Shown: piece by piece, positions 32,799 through 45,132 of the stretch
How the letters are laid out: each line of letters begins with the position of its first letter
Numbering within the stretch: position 1 is the stretch's first letter
DNA from: Artemisia argyi
Taxonomy: Eukaryota > Streptophyta > Magnoliopsida > Asterales > Asteraceae
Assembly: GCA_030686995.1 (NCBI GenBank)
Contig: CM060708.1
Span: forward strand, 185,624,749-185,688,748
Direction of reading: 5' to 3'
Length of the DNA: 64,000 nt
Made by a program: the position numbers and the translations under genes
The notes under the pieces: generated by a model
Seen by the model: only the letters and a program-made list of their open reading frames with translations
Told to the model about the DNA's origin: nothing
Databases searched by the model: none

Positions 32799-35700
32799 CG
32801 ATTGGCTCCAAACGGTCAACCTAAATTGACCAGGTAAATGGTCAACATGGTCAAACAGCCTAGAGTCAATGCTCCGCGGAAGTATAGTGTTTCCCCAGGT
32901 CGTTATGTCCCGACGAGGTGTGGATGGTTAACAAACGGCTTTGTGATCGGGTGAATCTGGACGGGAAAGGGTTTGAGATTGATTACGCTAAGGAATCTAC
33001 AAGAGAATAGCTTAAATAAGCTATATGAACAAGACTGGAGAAGTAGAAAAAACCAGAAACGTTTAAAACTTAAAACGCGTACATTCGCGTTTAAATAAAA
33101 CGTAAACGTACGAAATAAAAAGTAAAAACTGAAATCTAAAAACACCCAAGGGGTGAAAATGACTTTTTTATAAACTAAAAGACAAAAGAAAATTTTTAGA
33201 AAAAGAAAATAAAATTTTAACACTAATTAATTATTTAATATTAATTATTACTAATTATTAATATTTAAAACACTTAAATATAATTTAATACTAATTAAAT
33301 ACTAGAAAATTGAAAATAAAATTTCTAAAATTATAAAAATAACTAAAAACAAGTTTTAAAAATAAAAATAAGTATTTTTGTCTTTTTGTGAATTTTATAT
33401 TAATTAATTACTAATTAAACATTAATTATATAATTAAACCATTTTAAATTAAGAAAAATAGAAAATGAACAGTAAAATTTATGAGAAAATTTCTAAAATT
33501 ATTATATAACATATAAAAGCTAGGAAAAATATAAAAACTAGGTTTTACTTAATAAAAACTAATTATGCTATTTAAAACTAATTATTAATTAATAATTAAT
33601 AAAACTAAGATTAATTCTAATAAATAGTAAATAATAAAATAAAAATCTGAGAAAATTATTATAAATACTTTAATATAATAGGAATTTAAGAAAAATATAA
33701 AATAGCTAAGTACTTAATAAAAATATAAAAATGAAAATAAAAATTTAATTTACATTAAATAGAAACTATCACTTAATTTTATATTGACTTTTTTTGGATT
33801 TTTCTTTTAGAAAACTAATTTATAACTAAAAACATGTACTTTTTGTAAAAACAACTTTTTTGTAAACTTAAAATAAGCTGTATGGAGAGAAATAAGCCAA
33901 CCAGTTGACTTTGTTTGACCAAGGGGCAAAATAGGCTAAAATCAGCTTAGGTGGGACCCACAATGGGTAATCCTGGTTCACTTGAGTTTAAGGAACAAGT
34001 ATAAGCCAGAAAAAGCAGAGGTGGACCACACAATAAGCAATTAAATCAAATAAGCACTTGACTTATTTGTTTGAGGACTGATAAGTGGGACAGAGTTGGG
34101 GGGTAATTCCAAGTGGGTCCCAGGGGTTCCCAGGTCAAACCAATGGTCAAGGGGTGAAGTATGGTAGGAGGGGGGTTGAAAGAAGCTAAATGGTGGGGCT
34201 AAGGACCACTGTAGTGGCTGGAAAACCACCACCAAGTGGTGGTGGTGGGCTGTTGGGTCTGTGCAGCAGAACAAAGCTCAACCTGCATCTGAGTTTGGGG
34301 CTCAGTGGGACCCACAAGAAAAGTTGCAAAAATAAAAGGATTAATGGACAATGGAGTTGAGGTGGTAAACTTTACATAGGAACAAGTCTCAAACTCTGAA
34401 TCATACCACAAAAATCAAATTAAATCTTGCAATTTTGGTAAAAACTGAGTTTCATGCACATTTGACTTTTTCATATAAACTAACAAATTGACTTTGGTGA
34501 CTTTTGTTTGATCTCAATTGATTGAAAACATGTTTCTAAGCTAAAATGGGACTAAGTTAAGCTAGAACAACAACTTTTAAATTGAAATGGGTGAGATTGG
34601 AACTCAAAAGTTCCAACAGTGGACTGCCATGGTCCTTGGGTGGGATTTTTGACTTTTTAATGAAAAACCTAACTATTATTTGACTTATATGAGCTAATTA
34701 CACCTAATGTGAAGTGTGTAAGCCAACTACAGTTACTGAAACAAAGCAGACCACCCAAAACTAAGCTGAACCAAACACTACCTTAAAACACTGCTTACAC
34801 TATGTTTAACAGATTACAACCATATTCCATTAATCCAACAACTAAACCAAGTCATATAGCATTAATAGGGTCCTCATGAACAGCAAACATCATCAACAAA
34901 CAATTAAAGCTCATAATCTCAGATTTAACAACACAGGTCAGCTTAGAAGCAACTTTATGGCATATAAACTTTGAATGAAGTCAACACACTAAAACTCTTG
35001 GAAATTTACTAGAACAAGATCAGATAGCAGCTATAAAACCGTGAACTAACAACCAAACATATCTAAGCCATTACTTATGAAAATCAAATTTATACTTGAA
35101 AATGTAAAAAGGGACTTACAAATCTTAACCTCTAACTGACATAGGGAGAACAACCAAATCAAAACCCATCTTTAGATAGGCTAGTAACATCACACCAGGA
35201 ACCATGAATCCACATTAACCAATCCAGAATCATAACCATGAACACCTTTTGACTTTCATTGACTAAGGACTTTTAAACTATTTCAATCAGAAACTAAGCT
35301 TCAAACCTTACCAGAAGCTTATTGTAAAACTTGAGTGAACTTTTGAAATCAATAAACGTAAACTTGAAAGCAATTTAGAACTATTAGAGTGCTTGAGAAT
35401 TAGATGGCACGTATATTAAATTGAAGACTGGAATTTTATTAAAAACTAAAACGGAGTACAAACTTTTAAGCTGAAATACAAGATATAATAACTGAATTAT
35501 ACTAGAAAGCTATTTAACTAAACCTTACTCCTACACTTCGACTACTAATTACTAAACAAATCTAACTCCTTTTCTTCATCTTTTCTCTTTACTTTTATAG
35601 TTCCTGGAGTGCTTCTCTTTCCTTTTTCCTTCATTGTGAGCCCTTGGATGAGCTTTAGGCAATCTTGGCCGTTTAAACATGTTTGGCGGGAAAATGGGTT

Positions 35701-36682
35701 TTGGCAGGTAATGGGTTGCTTGGAGGGATTTGGGGCATTGAATGCATCTTGGAGGTTTGTGTAAGTTTGGGAGACAAGGATTGGTAGAGTTTAGGTGGGG
35801 GAATGGGTGAGGTTGAGTGTAGCAGGCTGTTAGCAGGTTTCAAGTGGTGAGGGTGAGGTGGATGGTTGGTCAACATGGGGGTTGACTGAGGGAAATATAA
35901 AAACGGACGGGGGGTTTTATTTGAGATGGGAAGTGGGCTGATGTTGGTGTGGTTTGGGCTTGGATTGGTGGTGGGCATGGGAGGTATAAGGTTGTGGGGT
36001 TTAGATAATAATTCAAGGGTCCGTTTGGTTTAATTTGCAAAACACCACAAGGACCCTTTTTGTAATTTACCAAAAGTGAGGGCTGATTATGTCATTTGTC
36101 CAAACCTGTTTCAAGGGTCCACTTTTGCCAAGTTTCATAAGTCCAAAGATAAAAATTACATTTTTTTTTTATTTTTCAAATTCCCGGGGACCAAATTTGA
36201 CAAGTTGCCAAACTTGAGGGACCAAACATGTAATTTCCACAAATTTCACCCCAAGGACTAAAAATAATTTTTGTAACTTCCCAAGGACCCAAAATGATTT
36301 TTCTTTCAAAATTATCCCACCAGGGACCAAATCTGCGAATGTTTGAAACTTCAGGGACCAAAACTGTAAATTTCCAAAACTTTCCAACTTTTCACCAAAG
36401 GACTAAATATGACAAGTTATGATTTCAAAATAACCTTTGGTGATAATTTTCTATATTTTGAATATCCAGGGACTAGTTTTGTAATTTTATGAAAGTTGGG
36501 GGACTGAAACTGCCAATTTTGTAAACTTTGTACGTTTTTCATTTGTCTTTACTCGTTTTGCATCTAAAACATATAAAACACAATTTTGAAATATTTTTAG
36601 TATTTTGATGCATTTCTGAGTGTTTTTGTATGTTTTGCAGTTCAGATTTGACCAAAAATTATGAGTGTTTGAGCACTCATCA
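32799..36682 (-). repeat. D1: probable solo LTR of a very-long-LTR retrotransposon (3.9 kb)
   Basis: In minus orientation it starts TGATGAGTGC (36682) and ends near CCAATCG (32799). It is flanked by the 5-bp repeat TCTAC (32794-32798 and 36683-36687). It is homologous in order to D2 (53943-57990, plus): an imperfect terminal hairpin, a region of GGGACCAAA-type repeats (36040-36530), a TATA box with a purine-rich start region (about 35560-35610), an extremely AT-rich middle (33180-33860) and a shared 3' end (GACCTGGGGA, ACTTCCGCGG, GTTGACC). No coding sequence, primer site or polypurine tract is attached. The 3' terminus lacks the usual CA, so the end is less certain. Confidence 0.6.
36040..36530 (-). 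repeat. Degenerate GGGACCAAA-type repeats in D1
   Basis: About eight to ten imperfect units of 40-60 bp share AGGGACCAAA followed by TTTG or ATGTAA and an AATTTCC-like stretch. The equivalent part of D2 (about 54170-54600) has the reverse complement motif (GGTCCCT). Confidence 0.6.
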
Positions 36683-36687
36683 TCTAC

Positions 36688-37140
36688 CTCAGTTAATTAC
36701 TATGAAATGAAAGTAAATATTTTGAAGAAATTGAAGTGTATCAAAGAGTGCTAACCAGATCAAGGGATCTTTCACTGTTTTGGTAAATTAGAGAAAAAGA
36801 TAAGTACTCCTCAGGTCGGTGATATTGTTTAAAAACAAAATATTCTTATAGATGATTTATTGTATGTATTGAGCCCTACACCAATAACAAATGATACCAA
36901 TTCAGTTTAGCATCAAAAACTAAATACGAAGTAAGAAAAACTATCAAACAATTTGCAACGTACAAACCACCCATAATAAAAACATACATGATCATGTCTT
37001 GATTTACAATAACTTATATATACATGTAACATACCTTGGATCGATTATGCTGTTGGTAGAATGATTCCTTTGGATCACAAGTGAAGGTTTTATATTCGCT
37101 AAGTGAAACAAAAGAAAGCAGTCATTCAAACTGCAAAATA
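36688..37140. other. Host-like DNA, no recognised feature
   Basis: AT-rich, no open exon with a recognised product. Confidence 0.35.
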
Positions 37141-37912
37141 TTATGAGTTCTTAATATCGACATACATGTGGTTTAGTTCGATTATAAAGATGAATGAATG
37201 ATATTAAGAAAGTACCAAACAAACTAATATGTTACATCTTGTTTTCAGAGTTCATGCAAACTGATATTAAAAAACAACGAATATATGAATAACCTCATAA
37301 GAAATAACTTACATATTGTTTTCAGAGTTCATGGAAACTGATCTTTTGGTGGTTGCATATTACTTATTCCTGCACACACACACAAAAGGCATGAAACATA
37401 TTAGCACAAAAGAATTATATAACTAAAACATGAAAACTAAAAACGAATTTTTGTGTGTGTGAATGTGATTTTGGCTTGTTTATATAGGCATGGTTTAGAT
37501 AAAAGCATATTAGAAACTAAGAATATTTATGAGTTCTGAATATCGACATACATGTGGTTTAGTTCAATTGTAAAGATGAATGAATGATATTAAGAAAGTA
37601 CCAAACAAACTAATATGTTACATCTTGTTTTCAGAGTTCATGGAAACTGATATTAAAAAACAACTAATATATAAATAGCCTGATGAGAAATAACTTACAT
37701 CTTGTTTTCAGAGTTCATGGAAACCGATCTTTTGGTGGTTGCATATTACCTATTCTTGCACATACACACAAAAGGCATGAAACATATTAGCACAAAAGAA
37801 TTATATAACTAAAACATGAAAACTAAAAATGAATTTTTGTTTGTGTGAATGTGATTTTGGCTTGTTTATATAGGCATGGTTTAGATAAAAGCATATTAAA
37901 AACTAAGAATAT
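37141..37912. repeat. 386-bp tandem duplication (two copies)
   Basis: Copies at 37141-37526 and 37527-37912 both begin TTATGAGTTCT and end AAACTAAGAATAT. They differ by scattered substitutions. A third partial match (AAAATATTATGAGTTC) is at about 38096-38111. On the minus strand each copy contains an exon-like stretch (acceptor TGTGCAG or TGTGCAA, donor GTAAGTTATT) reading NMQPPKD, so the duplication may have multiplied an exon of an unknown gene. Confidence 0.8.
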
Positions 37913-38279
37913 TGCTTACTATGGATGATATCATCCCCAAAATCATCAAAATATGTATCATAAAGCTGCTTAATTGTATTCCGGGAAACTTGTTTCGAAT
38001 CTTCCTTGTAATGCATGAATGTATCTTTTTTCTGTGTGTTATTGTCAACCTATAACATACACAAAAGAAACGAAACAAAAGAGGCATCAAACCTGTAAAA
38101 TATTATGAGTTCAAGAAGAAAATATATATTAGGGTTTGAGAAAAAGAGGCGACTTTATTTTGTTACCCGGATTTTTTTTAAATCTTTATAACTAATGAAA
38201 TATATATTTAAGGAATAGATATTATTGTTGAAATTCTTTTCTAAACATTATAGTTTTGGCTTTGGAGTATGTAACACAA

Positions 38280-38491
38280 TAATTAAGTTGGTCTAGTGGT
38301 AAAAATAGTTACTAACATAAGACCAAGAAGGTCTTGAGTTCGAATCCATGCACATGGTTTTTGTAAAAAAATTAAAAAACCGGATTCTTTAAAAAATATA
38401 GAATGTGATGCCATGGTTGATGACATGGCTGATAATGAATTACTGAGCATTGACTGGGCAATGAGGTGGCATATTCTTCAAATGCCTCCTG

Positions 38492-38588
<97 letters not shown>
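38280..38588 (+). repeat. Second SINE-like unit with (TA)n tail
   Basis: The tRNA-like head has TGGTCTAGTGG (box A, 38289-38299) and GAGTTCGAATCC (box B, about 38337-38347). The body shares GATGACATGGCTGATAATGAA and GCCTCCTGTTA with the unit at 4590-4910. The (TA)n tail is 38492-38588. Confidence 0.6.
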
Positions 38589-38590
<2 letters not shown>

Positions 38591-39004
38591 CTAGATCAAA
38601 TAAGATCAAACTTAAAGTTGTAAAAATGAGATCCAACTAAAATTTAACAAACGACACTCTTGTTAAAACAAAATTAAATATTTTTATTAATCACAACTAA
38701 AATTGTTAAAGTTTCAATGGTTTTCTTTTTAAATTTGACGAAAACAATGTGATACATTTTGATTCGCCATGTGATGTGTATCAGATTAACGTGATACACT
38801 TTGATTCGACATGTAAATTTATAATTGTGTATCACTAATCAAAACTCATGTATCAATTGGTTATTAGTTGTTAAAATGTTAATTCGTATTGATATTTTAC
38901 TTTTTGTATATTATTGCTAATATGTTTATTTATAAATATTTTTAGTGGTTGTTTAAACTAGATCTTATTTTTACAACTTTAAGTTTGATTTCAGATTAAC
39001 CTTC

Positions 39005-39007
<3 letters not shown>
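38589..39007. mobile_element. Small terminal-inverted-repeat element between two TA microsatellites
   Basis: The left end contains ATCAAACTTAAAGTTGTAAA and further AATGAGATC (about 38603-38632). The right end carries the inverted match with one mismatch (about 38963-38991). The ~420-bp element has no coding sequence. It is flanked by (TA)n at 38492-38588 and 39008-39076, so it probably inserted into a TA repeat. It resembles a MITE; superfamily not determined. Confidence 0.6.
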
Positions 39008-39076
<69 letters not shown>

Positions 39077-39078
<2 letters not shown>

Positions 39079-41272
39079 TCTCTTTTTTGCGAAAATCATC
39101 TTATCTGGAAAAACTGCGAAAACCACCCTTTTACAACTAATAATACACAATGTACATCATTTAATGCTCCATAGCATTTTGTTATTTTTATTTAATTCAA
39201 AACGGTATAATAGTAAAAGACATTTTCATATTATTTTTTTTATAAATCTTAAAATTTGGATTTTTTTTTATTATGCTAGCAATTTTTCAAATAGTCATGG
39301 TGCATACATGTTTTTTTTACGCAAATGTGCATGCATGTTTTTTTCCTCCAAATAGTTATGATGTATACATGTTTTCAATTAGTCAAAGTGCATACATGTT
39401 TCTCCCTAATAATCAATGTGCATACATGTTTTTTTTAGCTAACACTTTTTTTTAATCAACCTACCAATAGTTTTATAAACATAAATTAAAGAACATAAAT
39501 CATTATAAAAAGAAAAACAAGATTGATATACTTAAATGTTAAATTTCACTTGATTACAAGTACAAAAACACATGAAATAATCATATATCTCCAAAGGTCG
39601 CAAAGTAACTTCATGTATAATTGTGTTCATTCACTTCCCGGTCTTGAATGATATCATCATCTTCATCAATCAATCTGAAACAAACATGCACAAAACATAA
39701 ATGTATTATCATCGTACCATTTCATTCATTTTATATTAACCATAAAACATGTATGTGCCCCTTCCAAAAACATAAATGTATTCCTTCAAAAAAGCATAAA
39801 AAAATTTATACGAACTATAAAACACATAAAACATAAGTGCACATCTTCCAAAAACATATATGTTTTGAATATGTATGTTTGGAACATACATGTTTTGCAC
39901 AATTTAAAACATATATGCATCCATTTATCCTTAAATCTATATTAGTATTTTGTATTAACAAAGTTGATGTCTTAAACTTTTACAAACACACCTGTTACAC
40001 CTATTCAAAACACCACTATTAAAACCTATTCCAAACTCCCCTGTTATAGATTTTCCAAACACCCCTGTTACACCTATTACAAACACCCCTGTTACACTGT
40101 TTCCAAACACCCCTTTAACACTTATTCAAAACACCCATGTTACTCATATTACAAACACCCCTGTTAAACCTATAACAAATACCCCTGTTACACCGTTTCC
40201 AAACACCCCTTTAGCACCTATTCAAAACACCCATGTTACACATATTACAAACACCCCTGTTACACAGATTTTCCAAACACACCTGTAACACCTATTCAAA
40301 ACACCCATGTTACACATATTACAAACACCCCTATTACAACTTTTACAAACACCGCTGTTACTCTTTTTTCAATTTCGACATCCTAGCATACCTGCGTACC
40401 CTATAAATGTATACTACATATGCTATATTATATTCATCCAAACACCACTGCTACTACCTTACATATTCAACATACAAAATATGCTATATTAAGCACATCC
40501 AAACATTATTAAAAATGGTCCACGGCAAAAAAAGCCACAAAAGCGAAATTAACCAACAAAGAATGGAAACATCACATCGTTGATCCAAATCCATAAATTA
40601 GAGAAAAAACAATAACATATGCGAGATCACATGGTTACCAATGATACTATTTTAATCTAAAAGGAATGATAACATACCACGGTTTTTGCAATTCATTAAC
40701 TTTGAAAAATTATTTCAACAAAAAGAAAAATCATGACTTAAAAATTAGATCATATGCCATTCATCCTTAACCTCACAAAAATAAAAGTTTATACCTGTGT
40801 GATTCGTTCCTCTTGATCCACACACTGTCACTAAATTTATTATGTAACACAACCACTACCTTCGGATAAATGAAGTGTTAATTCCATAGATCGTAGGTAC
40901 AGGGGTGTCGATTCGTGGGTGTGAGAGGAAAAAAAATTGTTGGTTGAGGCTAGGGCTAGTTATGGTGATGAAGCGGCTAGGGTTTAAGTGAAGAGGAAGA
41001 GATGAAAGCTGTTAATTTAAATTTTTAGATCACGAAAATTGATTTTAGTGGAATGGTTTAAGATAGAGATACAATCCCAAAATTTGAGGATGTAGTTATT
41101 GAAATTAAATAATAGCTAAATACCATGTTTACCCCTACATCAAAGTTTTCAGGAAAACGACTTTCATTTATTTACCAGAATGCCATGGTGCATTTAGATG
41201 ATGTACATCATGTACTATTAGTTGTAAAAAAAAGTGGTTTTCGCAGTTGAAATGATTCTCGTTTGAAAGTTA

Positions 41273-41274
<2 letters not shown>
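39077..41274. mobile_element. 2.2-kb element with ~100-bp terminal inverted repeats between TA microsatellites
   Basis: The left end (39077-39185) and the right end (about 41165-41274, inverted) align over about 100 bp. Shared motifs are CTGCGAAAACCAC, TTTTACAACTAATA, ATGTACATCAT and CATAGCATT or CATGGCATT. Flanks are (TA)n at 39008-39076 and 41275-41354. The interior is AT-rich, with repeats of CATACATGTTTTTT (39290-39440), AAAACATAAATGTAT-like repeats (39680-39900) and a 24-bp minisatellite. No transposase is visible, so it is non-autonomous; Mutator-like is possible from the long inverted repeats. Confidence 0.65.
39985..40375 (+). repeat. 24-bp minisatellite, about 16 units
   Basis: Units follow AACACCCCTGTTACACCTATTACA with variants. 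Unit types recur in a four-unit order (ending ATTACA, TTTCCA, ATTCAA, ATTACA), giving a ~96-bp higher-order period. 24 bp equals eight codons; in one frame about nine consecutive units read as NTPVTPIT-like octapeptides without a stop, but no start codon or gene context supports translation. Confidence 0.8.
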
Positions 41275-41354
<80 letters not shown>

Positions 41355-41358
<4 letters not shown>

Positions 41359-41971
41359 TGGGTGGTATTTTGTTCATTTTGTTAGATAAAGATAAAAATA
41401 TGTTTTGTTAGATAAAAGATGTTAGAAAAAGTTTACTTTTTAGCAAGATGCAATCGTTTTATATTTAAATTTTTAGAACTGATAGTTTAACACATTTATA
41501 TCTTTTTACAAGAACATCTTGCTTTTTTTAGTCAGATTCATATTTGTCTAAACACTTATTCAAATTAAGATAAAAATCAAATTCAAACTTTTTAACCGCA
41601 AATTAGATTCATGTATGAATCAATTCAGACTAAAAGTACTTGATAAACAAATAACCACATAAATGCTCTCACCAATGAGGCCATGACTCCAATTCATTTC
41701 AACTAGGACAACTAGGGTGTGGCCCAAAAACACGGTCCAGGAGAGGACCACTCATTTCTTATATTTAGAAATCCACTCCATGGAAAAGAAGCCCCACCCA
41801 CATTTATTCTAAAAAGAAAATTTCAAAAATAGTCTAGTCTGCATAAATTTATGCTCACAATTTAGTAAAAAGAAAAATCATTTTTCAAAATTGCCCAAGA
41901 TAATAGGGCAATCAGGCAACCACCTTATATGTTTGACAAGTGCTTATAATTTAAAACAAATGTACATGTAT
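41355..41971. other. AT-rich DNA without a recognised feature
   Basis: No ORF or repeat ends seen, apart from the left target copy of the next element. Confidence 0.4.
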
Positions 41972-42421
41972 GTAGGGGTGTCATAAAAGCCGACCCGATC
42001 CGAACATGGCTATTCAGGTCGGGTCGATCGGGTTCAAATTTATATTCGGTCAATCGGGTCACCCCAAATTGACCCGAGTTCTAAACAAGGTCGGGTTCGG
42101 GTTTAATATATGTATCTAACTCGGGTTCGAGTCAATCCGAATGAATCGAGTTTTCTTTCTTTCTTTTTTTTTTTTCCCTTTTTTTTTCCTTTTAATTTTT
42201 ATGTATTTTAAGTTTAAACACCAAAATTGTATCAAATTTAAACAGTCTAGACCCAAACAGGAGTTGACCCGACTTGAATTGACCCGGACCCGAATTGACC
42301 TGATCCGAGTGACCCGAGTTCTAAACAAGGTCAGGTTCATGTATGATTTTTATGATCCTTGACTAAAATGTACCCGACCCGATTGACCCGAACCCGACAG
42401 AGTCAACCCGAATAACACCCA
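41972..42421. mobile_element. hAT-like MITE (450 bp) with TACATGTAT flanks
   Basis: The ends are GTAGGGGTGTCA and the inverse of ATGGGTGTTA, resembling hAT-type termini. The direct repeat TACATGTAT lies at 41963-41971 and 42422-42430; an 8-bp duplication (palindromic TACATGTA) fits hAT. The interior consists of repeated CGGGTCGGGTTCGGGT-like and GACCCGA-like sequence and a T/C-rich stretch. No coding capacity. Confidence 0.65.
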
Positions 42422-42430
42422 TACATGTAT

Positions 42431-43981
42431 ATTGTTAGCAACCGGGTCCACTTTTTTTGTTTCAAAATAATACTAACATTAAGACATGAAAAAAAGCATG
42501 TGCTACATTTTTCGTTTATACAACCAATGAGAGACACTTGGCCCAAAGAAGTGATTGTCCAACTTCTTGAAAAACAAAAGTACCAACTAATTCTTTTGTC
42601 TATCGTTAAAAAAAACTATTTCTTTGAGTCATATAATTTTTTTAATATTATACTATATAATATTTGTTGTGGTAGAACATGAAAGTCGGTATTGTTACGA
42701 AACTGCCAGGTAGGACCGGTGGCTGAAGAGAGGAGGATGGCTCGGGTGTATTTTGGAGCCGTGACTCGAGTTGACACTATTCACATGCCATGCTGAGCAG
42801 AGCTGTTAGCTAAGAGGATTAAAATAAGGCTAATTGTTCTCTTCTTATTTGCCACTTAATTTTCAGGTTGCACTGCATGTTGGCTAAGAGGATTAAAATA
42901 ATGAGTATATCATTAGAGTTTGCTAAAAGAGTTAATCAATTTGTTATTGTTTTTGTCAGTGTTCGTGCATTTTATTTTAAATCAAAGTTATTAAGTTTAG
43001 TTTTCTTAATTTTGTATTTCACTTAGAAATTTTTTAATGGCTTTAGTTGGAGTAATGAGTAGAATGCTTGGTTATGCTCGTGTTTAAAATTTGATTTGCA
43101 TGTTGTGACTTTGCAGAACTTATGGCTGATATGGGTAGTACTTGCTTGGCTATGATGATTCAGCTACCCGGTAAGTCATAATTTTTGTCTCACAAAAATT
43201 AGACGACATAAAATGAAACTGTACTTTGCAGCCAACCTTAGTTATGGTGTGGCAAAAAACCGTATGGCATAAAATGCAATTGTATTTCGTAGCCGATTTG
43301 ATATCTAAGCCAGGGTTCTAGATTTGGGATTTCGGTGACTGTCATATGTTTTGTAGATCATATTTGGATAGAATTTGTTTAGCTCTGTTGACTCAGCTAC
43401 TATATGACTCGTAATTTTGGCGTAACAAACACTGGATGGCATAAAATGCAACTGTGTGTTGCATCCAGTAAGATATTGGAGCCCAAATTCATTTTTTTTA
43501 ACTTGGCACCACCATCGTCGAATTAAATTTTTGGTGACATGGGATTTCAACCTTTTTAAATTGATGCGGTCAGGTCTCATTTTCATGATGTAGAATTTCC
43601 CAATGACTGAATAAGTTTTGTTGATCAACTAAATCCCAATGCAACCGATTCTTGAGGAGTGTAAGTGTGCTCGGTGTAATATTGGTTTTTAGTGCATTTT
43701 TCTTTAGTATTATATCTAGCAACATCAGTGCTTCTTGAGAATGTTGTGACATGCTCTCAACTTTGTTGTTGTAGAATGCAGGCAATTCTTGAGGAGTGCG
43801 AGGGCGCTCGGTAAAATCTTAAGCTTTGTTATGTGTTCCCTCAAGATTATATCTAGCACCTTAGCGCTTCTTGAGAATGTTGAGGTCCTGTGCTTTGATT
43901 CGTTCGTGCATAATTTCTACATGTGGAAGAGCTAAAAAGGTATGTGTGTATATGAGTATCTCTGGTGTGGACTATGGCTTT
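42431..43981 (+). other. Host-like DNA with one exon-like segment and local repeats
   Basis: 43117-43170 is a 54-nt open stretch with TTGCAG before and GTAAGT after, reading in one frame LMADMGSTCLAMMIQLP; no family is recognised. A motif GGCATAAAATGCAACTGT occurs three times (about 43207, 43264, 43437). An imperfect ~137-bp tandem repeat (ATTCTTGAGGAGTG at 43648 and 43785) follows. Confidence 0.35.
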
Positions 43982-45045
43982 TGTTAATTCAATAAGCCAT
44001 AAAAACGTTTATTTATATTTCTCGATCTCTATATGTTTTCTCAATAACAATCATAAAATTACATCAAAGTATAAATCTAAAATCACATGTTTTTAAACTA
44101 GTCATCATAGTTATTTTTACTAAACTACACATTATTTACTAGTTACATTATACATTTATTTTTAGTAAATGTTTCAAGTAAAATATTTACTTACATCAGG
44201 CATGACATCACATGGAAGATCTAGTAAGATTTATTGGGTACCCATGACCTAAAACCCAGTAACCATGTCTTAAAACCGGAAACCCATGACCCAAAATCCG
44301 GACTAGCTGATCCGGTGTGTCGGATCCCTTGGGTAAAGCTGGCTGGATTCCTTCTTTAAGGGATCCGCTAGATCCGGCGAGTCAGAGGAAGTTTTTCCTA
44401 TAAATAGAATGCCATTTCTTCATTGTTTCTCACCCATTTTAAATACATCTCTTTATATATTCTCATATCTCTCTAACCTTAGATCTCATATCATTCTTGT
44501 AGTTTTCTTTTAGTGATTCTTAAGGTTCTTCGTAAAAGACGAGATCACGATTTTGCATATAAGACTTGAAACTTCAAGAGAAGTGTTGTTAGCCTTCGTC
44601 ATTATTACAAGATCACTGAATTGATTCTTGTACTTCATTCATTGCATTGTACCATAAACTTATAGTGTTACTTTCTGTTGTTGGGTTGGTTCTTCTGTTG
44701 TAAAGAACTCGGTATCTAGCTTTGTACCGGATAAAGTGTAAGCGACGTTGTGAGGTTTTTCCACCAGATATGGAGCTTGTTGACATAGTGTTTACGAACT
44801 CTCGAGTTGGGTACTTGGGGAGAGGAGTAGAGAAAGGAAGGTGTCATTGTAGCCAAACCACTATAAATCCTTACATCACGGTTCTATATCTTCTTTGCTT
44901 TACTTTATCGTATTTATTTTATTACTTGTATTCTTGCGTTATCAATACCTCACTTTCCTAAAGGTTTCACATGTACTTGATCTAAATATTTTAAAACCAA
45001 ATTTTAAATCAGTAAAACTATTCAACCCCCTTATAATTTTCTATA
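43982..45045 (+). repeat. 5' LTR of Sirevirus F
   Basis: It starts TGTTAATTCAATAAGCC and ends TTTTCTATA. It aligns loosely with the C LTR (shared CATAGTGT, TCTCGAGTTGGGT, GTAGCC and CTATTCAACCCCC near the end). The palindromes are unlike those of C: CGGATCCCTT at 44321-44330 and its inverse AAGGGATCCG at 44358-44367, plus AGATCCGGCGAG. TATA box TATAAATA at 44399-44406. Confidence 0.75.
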
Positions 45046-45132
45046 ATTGGCATCAAGAGCAGGTTACAAAATTTTTAAAGTATATTGTATTTTAAAATTC
45101 TAAATCATCTAACTGAAAACTACAAAGACGGG

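Noticed and set aside
35673..36073. Pro-rich minus-strand frames of 67-101 codons
   Set aside because: They lie in the upstream part of LTR D1 and have low-complexity composition; D2 has no counterpart frame.
38280..38350. Functional tRNA gene with A and B boxes
   Set aside because: No cloverleaf can be formed; the boxes belong to a SINE-like unit.
39985..40375. CRISPR-like array
   Set aside because: The units are adjacent 24-bp minisatellite repeats without unique spacers, in a plant genome.
42116..42362. Overlapping frames of 73-74 codons on both strands
   Set aside because: They lie in the repeat interior of the hAT-like MITE.
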